From: Methylobacterium sp. FF17
Lineage (GTDB): Bacteria > Pseudomonadota > Alphaproteobacteria > Rhizobiales > Beijerinckiaceae
Direction: 5' to 3'
NCBI RefSeq assembly: GCF_025813715.1
Contig: NZ_CP107532.1
Span: 3,364,001-3,428,000 of the forward strand
DNA length: 64,000 nucleotides
Position numbers and translations under genes: made by a program. This document shows, piece by piece, positions 17,605 to 26,385 of this stretch (position 1 is the first letter of the stretch; each line of letters starts with the position of its first letter). A model generated the notes under the pieces. It had not been told where the DNA came from and did not search any database. It saw only the letters and a program-made list of their open reading frames with translations.

Positions 17605-18372
17605 ATGGGATTCGGAGCGCTCGGGGCCCTGCCGCGCCTTGCCGCGTTCCTCCTGGGCTTGGCGCTCTGGAGCTTCGCGGCTTACGCCGCCGATCCGGTC
17701 TTCCCGCCGCTCAGCGGACGGGTCGTCGATGCCGCGAGCCTGCTGAAGCCCGAGGATCGGACGAGCCTCGAGGCGAAGCTGAAAGCCTACGAGGAGAAGA
17801 CGTCCGACCAGGTCGTCGTGGCCACCGTGCCGAGCCTGCAGGACCTGACGGTCGAGGATTACGCCAATCGCCTCTTCCGAAGCTGGAAGATCGGTCAGTC
17901 CAAGACCAACAACGGGGCGCTGCTCCTCGTCGCGCCAAACGAGCGCAAGGTCAGGATCGAGGTCGGGTACGGCCTCGAAGGGGCCCTCACGGATGCCCTC
18001 TCGAAAGTCATCATCACCACGGCGGTCGCCCCGCGCTTCAAGACCGGTGACTACGCGGGCGGCATCAACGCGGGCATCGAGGCGATGCTCTCCATTCTCG
18101 CGGGGGATGCCGAGGAATGGCAGCGCAAGGGACGCGTGCGCAGCGACGAGGCCGATTCCGGTCAGGTCATCCTGTTCGTCATCCTGTTCCTCGTCATCCT
18201 GTTCGTCGCCTATCGGATGAACCGGGGCGGACGCGGGGGCGGGGGCTTCGTCATCCTGCCGGGGCCGTCGTCCGGGGGCTGGAGCGGCGGCGTGTCCGGC
18301 GGATTCGATAGTGGCGGATTTTCGGGTGGCGGCGGCTCGTCGGGCGGAGGAGGAGCATCGGGTGACTGGTGA
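17605..18372 (+). CDS. TPM-domain membrane protein (YgcG family)
   Basis: This is a 255-residue protein: a signal peptide, then a TPM domain (residues about 25-170; VVDAASLLKPEDR, VEDYANRLFRSWKIG, NNGALLLVAPNERKVRIEVGYGLEG). A single membrane helix near 190-205 and a long Gly/Ser-rich tail (SGGFDSGGFSGGGG) follow. TPM proteins include a thylakoid phosphatase and Psb32 relatives; the bacterial function is uncertain. A GTG at 17575 is an alternative start, but ATG 17605 gives a better signal peptide. It is 36 bases after lemA and overlaps the next gene. Confidence 0.85.
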   Translation: MGFGALGALPRLAAFLLGLALWSFAAYAADPVFPPLSGRVVDAASLLKPEDRTSLEAKLKAYEEKTSDQVVVATVPSLQDLTVEDYANRLFRSWKIGQSKTNNGALLLVAPNERKVRIEVGYGLEGALTDALSKVIITTAVAPRFKTGDYAGGINAGIEAMLSILAGDAEEWQRKGRVRSDEADSGQVILFVILFLVILFVAYRMNRGGRGGGGFVILPGPSSGGWSGGVSGGFDSGGFSGGGGSSGGGGASGDW

Positions 18373-18994
18373 ACCGACCGATCTCCTGAGCCGCGACGCG
18401 CGGGACCGGATCGCCCAGGCGATCGGGGTGGCGGAAGCCGGCACCGCCGGCGAGATCGTCGTGCTGGTGGCGGCGCGCGCCGGTCGCTACCGCTCCGCGC
18501 CCCTGCTGCTCGCCCTGGCCTGCAGCCTCGCGGCACCCTGGCCGCTGATCCTTCTCACCGCCATGAGCGCCGCCTCGATCGCGTTGACCCAGGCCGCCCT
18601 CGGCCTCGCGGTGCTGATGGTCTGCGCCCACCCCCGCATCGCCATCGCGTTGGTGCCGCGCGCGATCCGGCGTGCCCGCGCGCACGAAGCGGCCATTCGC
18701 GAGTTTACCACCCGTGGACTGACCCGGACCCAGGGTCGCACCGGCGTCCTCATCTATCTCACGGTCGCCGAGGGCTACGCGGAGATCGTGGCCGATCACG
18801 GGGTCGCGAAGCGCGTTCCCGCCGAGGTCTGGGCGGACGCCATCGCCGCGCTTCTCACCTCACTGCGACAGGGGAAACCGGAGGACGGCCTGATCGCGGC
18901 GGTCCGTCAGGTCGGCGCGATCCTCGCTGAAACCCTGCCGCCGGAGGCGCAGCCGGCGAACGCGCTTCCCAACCGCGTGATCGTCGTCCCCTGA
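18362..18994 (+). CDS. Second TPM-domain membrane protein
   Basis: This is a 210-residue protein that starts with GTG within the end of the previous gene, after a strong GGAGGAGG site. The N-terminus LLSRDARDRIAQAIGVAEAGTAGEIVVLVAARAG is the first part of a TPM fold. Two hydrophobic helices follow (residues about 38-90), then GRTGVLIYLTVAEGYAEIVADHGV, the TPM core. It completes the common lemA-TPM-TPM set, which probably forms one membrane complex. Confidence 0.82.
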   Translation: MTGEPTDLLSRDARDRIAQAIGVAEAGTAGEIVVLVAARAGRYRSAPLLLALACSLAAPWPLILLTAMSAASIALTQAALGLAVLMVCAHPRIAIALVPRAIRRARAHEAAIREFTTRGLTRTQGRTGVLIYLTVAEGYAEIVADHGVAKRVPAEVWADAIAALLTSLRQGKPEDGLIAAVRQVGAILAETLPPEAQPANALPNRVIVVP

Positions 18995-19074
18995 GGAAAT
19001 TCCGTCCGGCAACAGAGGGTAACAGAGACGGGATTTGGTCTCTCCGCCTTCATCTTCGGTGATGACGCGCCTCT

Positions 19075-19106
19075 GGTCCTTTGGGAAAAATCCGGTCAAA
19101 AGGACC
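19075..19106 (+). promoter_or_regulatory. Inverted repeat upstream of cstA
   Basis: GGTCCTTT at 19075-19082 is mirrored by AAAGGACC at 19099-19106, an 8-base perfect stem around a 16-base AT-rich loop. It lies about 45 bases before the cstA start. It could be an operator or a leader hairpin. No poly-T follows, so it is not a standard terminator. Confidence 0.35.
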
Positions 19107-19150
19107 CTTGACGATCTGCCATCAAGGACAGGTCGCTGGAGCGAGACGTC

Positions 19151-21217
19151 ATGAGTGCGATATCGAGGCATGGGCCCTGGGCCCTCGTAGGAGCGTTGGG
19201 AGCCGCTGCGCTCGCCGTCGTCGCGACGACCCGGGGCGAGAACGTCAATGCCCTCTGGCTCGTCGTGGCTGCCGTCTGCGTCTACCTGATCGCCTACCGC
19301 TACTACTCGCTCTTCATCTCCGACAAGGTCATGCGGCTCGACAATGGCCGCCAGACGCCGGCCCACACCCACAACGATGGGCTGGACTACGTCCCCACCA
19401 ACCGCAACGTCCTGTTCGGGCACCACTTCGCCGCCATCGCCGGCGCGGGCCCCCTGGTCGGCCCGGTGCTGGCCGCGCAGATGGGCTACCTGCCCGGCCT
19501 GCTCTGGATCCTGGCCGGCGTGGTGCTCGCCGGCGCCGTGCAGGACTTCATGGTCCTCTTCATCTCGATGCGCCGTGACGGCCGCTCGCTCGGAGAGTTG
19601 ATCCGCGCCGAACTCGGGACCATCCCGGGCGTCATCGCCCTGTTCGGGACCTTCATGATCATGGTGATCCTGCTGGCCGTGCTGGCGATGATCGTCGTGA
19701 AAGCGCTGGCCGAGAGCCCCTGGGGCACCTTCACCGTCGCCGCGACGATCCCGATCGCCATGCTGATGGGCCTCTACGCCCGCTACATCCGTCCGGGTAA
19801 GGTCGGCGAGGTCTCCATCATCGGCTTCGTGCTTCTGATGCTGGCGATCGTCTACGGTGGCAACGTCGCCGCCGATCCGTACTGGGGTCCCTTCTTCACC
19901 TATACCGGGACGCAGCTCTGCTGGCTGCTGATCGGTTACGGCTTCGTCGCCTCCATCCTGCCGGTCTGGCTGCTTCTGGCGCCGCGCGACTACCTCTCGA
20001 CCTTCCTGAAGATCGGCACGATCGTCGGCCTCGCATTGGGCATCGCCTACGTGGCCCCGCACATGAAAATGCCGGCCGTGACCAAGTTCGTCGATGGCAC
20101 CGGTCCCGTCTGGGCCGGCTCGCTGTTCCCGTTCCTGTTCATCACCATCGCCTGCGGCGCGGTCTCGGGCTTCCACGCCCTGATCTCCTCGGGCACCACG
20201 CCGAAGCTGATCGACCGGGAATCCGACGCACGCTTCATCGGCTACGGCGGCATGCTGATGGAGAGCTTCGTGGCCGTGATGGCCCTGATCTCCGCCAGCG
20301 TGATCGAGCCGGGCATCTACTTCACCATGAACTCGCCGGCCGGTCTCGTCGGGACCACGCCGGAGAGCGCCGCCGCCGCGGTGACGAAGCTCGACCCCGC
20401 CTTCGCGATCACGGCGGAGCAGATCGCGCAGACGGCCGTGGACGTGGGAGAGCACTCCATCATCTCCCGCGCAGGCGGTGCGCCGACCCTCGCGGTCGGC
20501 ATGGCGCACATCATCTCCTCCGCCATCGGCGGCAAGACGATGATGGCCTTCTGGTATCACTTCGCCATCCTGTTCGAAGCACTGTTCATCCTCACCGCCG
20601 TGGATGCGGGCACCCGTGCCGGGCGCTTCATGCTCCAGGATCTGCTCGGCCTGATCTCTCCACGCTTCAAGGACACCACGGCCTGGGCGCCCAGCATCCT
20701 GGCCACCGCGCTCTGCGTCAGTGCCTGGGGCTACTTCCTCTACCAGGGCGTGACCGATCCGTTGGGCGGCATCTACACCCTGTGGCCCCTGTTCGGCATC
20801 TCGAACCAGATGCTGGCCGCCGTGGCGCTGACCCTCGCGACCGTGGTGATCTTCAAGATGAAGCGTGAGCGCTACGCCTTCGTCACGATCATCCCGACCG
20901 TGTGGCTGCTGATCTGCACGCTCACCGCCGGTTGGCAGAAGATCTTCTCGGCCGACCCCAAGATCGGCTTCCTGTCGCATGCCGATCGGTTCTCGACGGC
21001 CATCGCCGAGGGCAAGGTCCTCGCGCCGGCCAAGAACATGGCCGACATGCACAAGATCGTCTTCAACGATCGCATCGACGCGGCCCTCGCCGTCCTGTTC
21101 GTCGGCCTGGTCCTGTCCATCGCCACCTTCGGGATCATGGCCTGCATCAAGGCCTACCGGGCCGATCGCTGGACCGCTCTCGAGAGCGGTGGGCCGGCGG
21201 CGGTTCCGGCGGAGTAA
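19151..21217 (+). CDS. cstA: CstA family carbon-starvation/pyruvate transporter
   Basis: This is a 688-residue integral membrane protein with some sixteen hydrophobic segments. Family marks include NVLFGHHFAAIAGAGPLVGPVLAAQMGYLPG near residues 86-115 (seen as several short blocks) and GFHALISSGTTPK near 335. In E. coli CstA and YjiY/BtsT take up peptides or pyruvate. The YbdD-type partner gene follows 5 bases downstream, the usual pairing. Regulation may involve the inverted repeat just upstream. Confidence 0.93.
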   Translation: MSAISRHGPWALVGALGAAALAVVATTRGENVNALWLVVAAVCVYLIAYRYYSLFISDKVMRLDNGRQTPAHTHNDGLDYVPTNRNVLFGHHFAAIAGAGPLVGPVLAAQMGYLPGLLWILAGVVLAGAVQDFMVLFISMRRDGRSLGELIRAELGTIPGVIALFGTFMIMVILLAVLAMIVVKALAESPWGTFTVAATIPIAMLMGLYARYIRPGKVGEVSIIGFVLLMLAIVYGGNVAADPYWGPFFTYTGTQLCWLLIGYGFVASILPVWLLLAPRDYLSTFLKIGTIVGLALGIAYVAPHMKMPAVTKFVDGTGPVWAGSLFPFLFITIACGAVSGFHALISSGTTPKLIDRESDARFIGYGGMLMESFVAVMALISASVIEPGIYFTMNSPAGLVGTTPESAAAAVTKLDPAFAITAEQIAQTAVDVGEHSIISRAGGAPTLAVGMAHIISSAIGGKTMMAFWYHFAILFEALFILTAVDAGTRAGRFMLQDLLGLISPRFKDTTAWAPSILATALCVSAWGYFLYQGVTDPLGGIYTLWPLFGISNQMLAAVALTLATVVIFKMKRERYAFVTIIPTVWLLICTLTAGWQKIFSADPKIGFLSHADRFSTAIAEGKVLAPAKNMADMHKIVFNDRIDAALAVLFVGLVLSIATFGIMACIKAYRADRWTALESGGPAAVPAE

Positions 21218-21222
21218 GCACC

Positions 21223-21447
21223 ATGGCGCTGTCGTCGGCGGAACTGCGAGACCGGCTCAAGACCTTCTCGAAATGCGTCTGCGATGGCGCCCGGCTCATG
21301 GTCGGGCAGGGCGACTACGAGGCTTACGCGGCCCATATCCGCAAGACCCACGCGGATCAGGAGCCGATGACCGAGCGGGAGTTCTTCCGCAACCGGGAGA
21401 ACGCCCGCTTCGGCGTCGGCAATCGCAGCGGGTTTCGCTGCTGCTGA
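21223..21447 (+). CDS. YbdD/YjiX family small protein
   Basis: This is a 74-residue protein of the YbdD/YjiX type. It has the C-terminal block MTEREFFRNRENARFG and a final RCC, and YEAYAAHIRKTH in the middle. These proteins are encoded directly after cstA or btsT and are thought to help that transporter. It starts 5 bases after the cstA stop with GGCGGAG upstream. Confidence 0.9.
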   Translation: MALSSAELRDRLKTFSKCVCDGARLMVGQGDYEAYAAHIRKTHADQEPMTEREFFRNRENARFGVGNRSGFRCC

Positions 21448-21714
21448 GCGGCTTGTCACGTTAGGCGGCCGCGGTCCGGCGCCGGCACCCCTGTCCGCCG
21501 GATCCCGACATGAAGATCGGCGCCGGCGAAAAGCCCTTCTACGACGGGAGAGGGGCAAGGATTTCGGCGGCACCATCACCAGGACGTGGCTGACTCAGCG
21601 CCACGGCTTCCTCCGCAACATCCTGACTGCCGACCTCTGCGAAATGGTGCCGGGGCCGGCACCGCGGCGCTCTGAGGGCGGGCGCCGTTCCGACAGGCTC
21701 GACCCGGTCCTGGC

Positions 21715-22164
21715 CTATTGTGTGAGCCAATCTGTCCCGGGACTCATGGCGGAGCGCTGGAGGCTCGATCCCGTGGTTGCCCCGCCCGCCGTCGCGTCGG
21801 TCGAGGAGGCCGGTCCGGCCGCGAGCCGCGTCTCCGAAGGCAGGAGGCCCGCACCGGCCCCGACGAGTCCGGCCAGGGCACGAATATCATCGGGTTCGTG
21901 CGGATCACGGGATACCCGCTCGGCGTCACGCTGCAGTCGCGTGTTGCACGCCCGCGAGGGGAGGCCTCCGGACGGCGTGCACGCGTCGTGGCGGGCGCAG
22001 GCCGCGTCGAGGGCGTCGATGGGCGGACGCGGTGCGTTGTTGCCCGGTCCGCAATAATTGCCGTGCAGGAGCAGGGCGGGCGGATGGTCGAGCGGGATCG
22101 GCTGGGCCAGCGCAGGCACCGTGGTGCCGAGGACAAGGGCGAGGCATACGCTCAAGCGGTTCAT
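21715..22164 (-). CDS. Secreted phospholipase A2-like protein
   Basis: This 149-residue protein begins with a clear signal peptide (MNRLSVCLALVLGTTVPALA). The mature part carries NYCGPGN, like the calcium loop of phospholipase A2, and then DAACARHDAC, the catalytic His-Asp context of that family, with further Cys for disulfides. The C-terminal third is low-complexity Gly/Ala/Ser. It would hydrolyse the sn-2 ester of phospholipids outside the cytoplasm, by inference. ATG 22164 fits both the signal peptide and the upstream GGAGAGG. Confidence 0.65.
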   Translation of the reverse strand: MNRLSVCLALVLGTTVPALAQPIPLDHPPALLLHGNYCGPGNNAPRPPIDALDAACARHDACTPSGGLPSRACNTRLQRDAERVSRDPHEPDDIRALAGLVGAGAGLLPSETRLAAGPASSTDATAGGATTGSSLQRSAMSPGTDWLTQ

Positions 22165-22593
22165 GGGAGGAAATCCTCTCCAACATTGTTCGGGATTGAA
22201 AGGAATCCGGGCGGACGGACGGCTCATAGGCGTCGAAGGTTGGTGGAGGCGCTCAGCACCGTCCGCCCTTGCGTCGGGCGGTGCGACCTGCGTAGCGCCT
22301 TCAGTCCTGTGCCCGAGGCTTTTCGTTCACCGCATCCAACCTGGTCTTCTCCCGGGGGGTTCCGAAGCCCGCGCTTGGCAGGAATGCATCTGAAGCAAAG
22401 GTATCTTTGATCAAGTTCGACTTCCTAACATCCAGCAATATTCAACCGTCCTCTCCTCCCATCTCCGGTATGTGGGAAATCAAACTGAACGCGAGCGGCC
22501 TCTTTCGAGCCAACGAGATTTATGTTTTTAGCCCCGGTTCTTGAGCTCTGCGGCACCCGATGCTGTGCCCGGCTCGACCTGCCGGAGCCATGC
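22165..22593. other. Intergenic region between divergent genes
   Basis: This is a 429-base gap holding the promoters of the phospholipase-like gene (-) and the receiver/Crp gene (+). It has an AT-richer patch at 22400-22460. I see no RNA gene or convincing coding frame. Confidence 0.5.
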
Positions 22594-23757
22594 ATGCAAA
22601 ACTTGGATCAACCCAACGTGGTCCTGCTCGCCGAGGGTGATCCCATCGTTGGCGTGGACCTGAGTGATGCTCTCGTCCAAGCGTCCTATCGCGTTCTGGG
22701 GCCCGCAGACACGACGGCCGAGGCCCTGCGCCTCCTCGAACAGGTGACGCCCAATCTGGCTGTCCTCGTCGTCCAGTTGAAGGACGGTCGCTGCACGCAG
22801 CTGATCCGGGAATTGCGCGCCCGCAATGTGCCCATCCTGGTCCATTCCGGTTCCCGGCAGGACCAGCGCCTGAATGGGGACGTCCGCGGCGCGCCCTGGC
22901 TCACCAAACCCGCCGTCTCGTGGGATGTGATCGCGGCCCTGGACGAGTTGTCCCTCTCGAGCGCCGCCATCGCCCGTGCGGAGCCAGGCCCGGAGGACGC
23001 TCCGCTCCTGCGCCTGGTGCAATCGGCTGACGGGTCGCGCAATCCGCTGGTGCGCAAGCTGGAGCGCTTCACCACCCTGACGGCGACCGATCGGGCGATG
23101 CTGGAGCGCATCAGCGCCGGGACGCACGACGTCGCCCCTCACACCGATCTCGTGCGCGAGGGGGAGGCGCCCGAGGGCGTGTTCCTGGTCATGGAGGGCG
23201 TGGCCTGCCGCCATAAGCATCGCGCGAACGGTCATCGTCAGATCATGGCCTACCTGCTGCCGGGCGATCTCTGCGACCTCGACGCCGCACTTCTGAAAAC
23301 GATGGACCACACCATCACCACCCTGTCCGCCTGCCGGGTGGTCCGCATCGCCCCTCCGACCCTGGCCGGCTTGCTGGAGCACCACCCGGCCATCGCCCGG
23401 GGCCTCCGCATGAACACGCTGGTGGATGAGGCGACCTTGCGCGAGTGGCTGATGAACCTGGGCGGCCGCTCGCCTCAGGAACGGATCGCGCACCTGTTCT
23501 GCGAGCTTCTCGTGCGCTGGCAGACCATCGGCCTGGCGAGCGGACAGAGCTACCTGCTTCCTTTGACCGCCGCGGATCTCGCTGACACCACGGGACTGTC
23601 CACCGTTCACGTGAACCGCGCCCTGCAGGCGTTGCGGCACCAGGGCGTGATCGACCTCACGGGCGGGCACCTGACGATCCTGAACCTGCCGCGCCTGAAG
23701 GCCCTCGGCGAATTCAGGGCCAACTACCTCCACCTGGGGGACTGCGCGGCGGCCTGA
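22594..23757 (+). CDS. Receiver-Crp/Fnr fusion transcription regulator
   Basis: This is a 387-residue two-part regulator. Residues 8-115 form a CheY-like receiver (VVLLAEGDPIV, PAV with the conserved Lys in TKP). The phosphoacceptor position holds Val59 (LAVLVVQLKDG, where LxDxxLxDG is usual), so phosphorylation is unlikely. Residues about 155-280 form a cyclic-nucleotide-binding beta barrel, and the Crp-type winged helix follows, with LTAADLADTTGLSTVHVNRAL as recognition motif. The domain order is unusual for Crp/Fnr proteins. ATG 22594 has GGAG just upstream; its ligand and targets are unknown. Confidence 0.85.
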   Translation: MQNLDQPNVVLLAEGDPIVGVDLSDALVQASYRVLGPADTTAEALRLLEQVTPNLAVLVVQLKDGRCTQLIRELRARNVPILVHSGSRQDQRLNGDVRGAPWLTKPAVSWDVIAALDELSLSSAAIARAEPGPEDAPLLRLVQSADGSRNPLVRKLERFTTLTATDRAMLERISAGTHDVAPHTDLVREGEAPEGVFLVMEGVACRHKHRANGHRQIMAYLLPGDLCDLDAALLKTMDHTITTLSACRVVRIAPPTLAGLLEHHPAIARGLRMNTLVDEATLREWLMNLGGRSPQERIAHLFCELLVRWQTIGLASGQSYLLPLTAADLADTTGLSTVHVNRALQALRHQGVIDLTGGHLTILNLPRLKALGEFRANYLHLGDCAAA

Positions 23758-24352
23758 GCCTCCAGCATCAGCCCGCGCAGCCCCGAAGGCGGGCGGCGAC
23801 CCTGTCAGCAGGCGCGAACAGCGTCCGGGTGTCGATTTTGGTGCGCCTGTCGGACACCGGGACGCGTCCGCCATTCCGGGGAACGCAGAACGGCTGGATC
23901 TGTCGCCTTACTGGATCGGCAGGGGAGGGGGGAACGCCTCACCCACGCACGAGACTGATCGCGTCAGCACACAGGCCTGACCTCGTTTCCTCGCGATGTC
24001 CCCTCGGGCAAAGCTTCCGCCGGGACATTCCGCAGCCGAGATGCGTGAGGTCGTCGACGCTCGGTCGAGGCTTCAGATGTCGAGCAAGGCCATACCTTGA
24101 GCCCGCCATCCTCCAACGGAAGACCGACCAATCTTAGATTTGAAATCTTCGGCGCACCGTAGACAGGGCACGGAAACAAAGTTTCCAGCCAAAATGTAAA
24201 TTGCTCTTAATCCTCATCGCTCGACTTAGGCTTGCCCCAATATTCCCACTGCTCAGGCGGCGTCTCATACCGATGATTGCGTGGCAATGTCGTTCAAGTT
24301 CCTATGCTCCGGATGACAAGCAAGAAACTATAGGTTCGTGAAGGGAGCGTCC
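23758..24352. other. Long intergenic region, GC falling rightward
   Basis: This is a 595-base gap. Its left part is GC-rich like the core genome and its right part (from about 24120) is AT-richer, which may mark the edge of the accessory patch. Two small frames (23829-24137 on +, 23964-24179 on -) have no ribosome binding site or recognisable protein. I see no tRNA or clear repeat. Confidence 0.5.
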
Positions 24353-25471
24353 ATGTCAGGTACCGCCGCCTCCTTGTCCCAGAGGCCTGACCTCAACTGG
24401 TTGCGCGCATGTGCTGTGGCTGAGGTCGTGATCACCCACTCGGATCTGGCAATCAAGCATTTTTCTCAGAACATGCTGCGTTCCGGCTCCTACATCCCCT
24501 TCTCGGGGGTTGGCGTCGAAATATTCTTCATTCTCTCGGGCTATCTGATCTGCCTGAATGCGCCGACATACCGGAATGCATTGGAATTTCTACGCTCCAG
24601 AGCACTTCGTATATTCCCAATGTACATCATCTTCACGTTCATCACGCTGGCAGCGCGGCTGATCAATCCGAGTTGGACATGGAATGGATACGACCTGTCG
24701 GTGGGTACGCTACTGCGTTCGTTCCTGATCCTCCCGCAGTCGTGGTTTCCCATCGTGGGGGTGGGCTGGTCGCTCGAACACGAGGTCATCTTCTACGAAC
24801 TCACGGCGCTGATGATGGCCGGCATCGGCCTCACCAGTGGAAAAAGAATCTGGTTCGGCTTCGGCCTCGTCATCCTTGGCTGGATCGGTCTGGGCTTGGG
24901 TTTCCAGCCGATCGACGGGACCTGGTACCATCATCTGTTCAGTGTCCTGATGATCGCGTTCGGACTGGGGTGGCTGTATTGCTGCTACGAGCAGTCCCGC
25001 GACGGCGTCGTTCTCAAGATCATAGCGGTTTGCGCGATCGGCACGACTTTGTTGTTGGTAGTGACCGATCCCATGAACACCGAGAAGGTGCTGCGGATCG
25101 CAGGCAGTGCTGCTTTCTGCCTGATCGTCGTGCGGCAACGTGGAAGGATCAAACCGGGCGGGCGCGCAGATCGGCTCATCGCTCCGATTGGAGCCGCCGC
25201 CTACAGCATCTATCTCTCGCACTGGTTCATCCTCTCCGGTTTCGGCAAGCTCCTGGGCTACCTGCAGATGCCGGCTGAGACGGCTCTCGCCCTACGCGTC
25301 TGCGTGATCGTGGTTAGCCTGGGCGTCGGTCTGTTCGTCTATGCCGCACTGGAACGCCCGCTCGATCGCTGGCTGCGCGCCGGGCAAACCTTCCGACAGG
25401 CATTCACGGTCTTGAGGATGAAGCCCAATCTTCCTGGGAGAACGGTACCGAAGGCTGTGATCCCGTCCTGA
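24353..25471 (+). CDS. Acyltransferase 3 family membrane protein
   Basis: This 372-residue protein has about ten membrane helices and belongs to the acyltransferase-3 (OafA/NodX) family. It has RPDLNWLRACAVAEVVITHSD with the conserved Arg and His, then GVGVEIFFILSGYLI, the usual second motif, and LRSRALRIFPMY. The enzymes O-acetylate surface polysaccharides or lipids on the cytoplasmic side. It is alone and its GC is below the surrounding genes, as is common for surface-modification genes gained by transfer. Confidence 0.88.
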   Translation: MSGTAASLSQRPDLNWLRACAVAEVVITHSDLAIKHFSQNMLRSGSYIPFSGVGVEIFFILSGYLICLNAPTYRNALEFLRSRALRIFPMYIIFTFITLAARLINPSWTWNGYDLSVGTLLRSFLILPQSWFPIVGVGWSLEHEVIFYELTALMMAGIGLTSGKRIWFGFGLVILGWIGLGLGFQPIDGTWYHHLFSVLMIAFGLGWLYCCYEQSRDGVVLKIIAVCAIGTTLLLVVTDPMNTEKVLRIAGSAAFCLIVVRQRGRIKPGGRADRLIAPIGAAAYSIYLSHWFILSGFGKLLGYLQMPAETALALRVCVIVVSLGVGLFVYAALERPLDRWLRAGQTFRQAFTVLRMKPNLPGRTVPKAVIPS

Positions 25472-25707
25472 ACCCATCACGCCCGGGTGGTTCAGTTTCT
25501 GCACATTGAGCGAGTTATCGGCGAACCTCGAAGTTCCCAGGTCGCCATTCTGCCGGCACCCCGGTGTTTGCTTTCGGACCATTGCGAGTCAGAAGTCGCA
25601 AGGAGATAATGCCTCGAGCATCTGCGATAGGATCATTCTCGCCACAAGAAGCGGGCTCAGCAGCTGGAGACATCATCTGTTCTTGCCGGCGCGCATCGAT
25701 GGCGTAA

Positions 25708-26244
25708 TTTCCAACAAACCTTCGTCAGCAGTCCGCTACCTTAGGTGTCACGTGCTTCAGTGACAGTCGCTCAAGAGTCATTAGTGATGCCCGGCCAAAT
25801 GACATTCTCTTAACAGAGCAGGTGGACAGACTCTCACGTCTTACAGCATCAGATTGGGATAAGCTCAAATCTCAGATTAAAGAACGGTCCATCAGGGTTG
25901 TTTCCCTGGACCTTCCAACCTCGTGGCAGATGGCGACCGGCAGACATGAGGATTTTACCGGACGGATGTTCGCGGCAATCAATGAAATGCTTTTAGACAT
26001 GCTAGCCGCTGTAGCTCGCAAGGATTACGAGGATAGGCGTAGACGACAGGCACAAGGTCAGCAGAAGGGGAAGGCCGAAGGGCGCTACAAAGGTCGCCCC
26101 GAGAACGCCAAGCGAAGTGCGGGTATCGCTGACATGATAGCGAAGGGTATTACGTGGTCGCAGATAAAAGCTGGCACCGGATGCAGCCGCGCCACAATCG
26201 CTAAAATCGCCAAGCGGTCTGCTTCACAAAAGTTAGGGGTATAA
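25708..26244 (+). pseudogene. Serine recombinase (resolvase) remnant lacking the catalytic N-terminus
   Basis: The frame opens after a stop at 25705-25707 without a credible start. From about 25792 it reads ARPNDILLTEQVDRLSRL, the middle of the resolvase domain, followed by RVVSLDLPTSWQ, a linker rich in Gln/Lys, and a C-terminal HTH (GITWSQIKAGTGCSRATIAKIA). The N-terminal part with the nucleophilic serine (YxRxS) is absent; the preceding 25 residues do not match the family. It is probably a decayed recombinase. A GTG at 25822 could still express the C-terminal part. Confidence 0.8.
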
Positions 26245-26385
26245 ATTCCGATTTGCATAGCCGGCCCTACCGCCAGACTTGCATGCTTATCACGCATTCC
26301 ATATACAATGCTTTGATTTGTGTCAAAGGCTGCTATATCTGCCTTTAACATCAAATTCAGCGCGCTCAAGGTAGGCTTATTATGT

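Noticed and set aside
18860..21052. 730-codon reverse-strand frame over cstA
   Set aside because: Its composition (His/Asp/Arg runs) is that of an antisense shadow of a GC-rich membrane protein gene.
21508..21590. Short + strand frame starting MKIGAGEKPFYDG
   Set aside because: It stops after about 27 codons and has no context or family match; kept only as a note.
22405..22420. Possible FNR/CRP-type site (TTTGATCAAG) upstream of the receiver/Crp gene
   Set aside because: The half-sites lack the required 4-base spacer, so it does not fit the FNR consensus.
23829..24137. Small + strand frame in the gap before the acyltransferase
   Set aside because: No ribosome binding site, no recognisable protein and the composition is not that of a gene.
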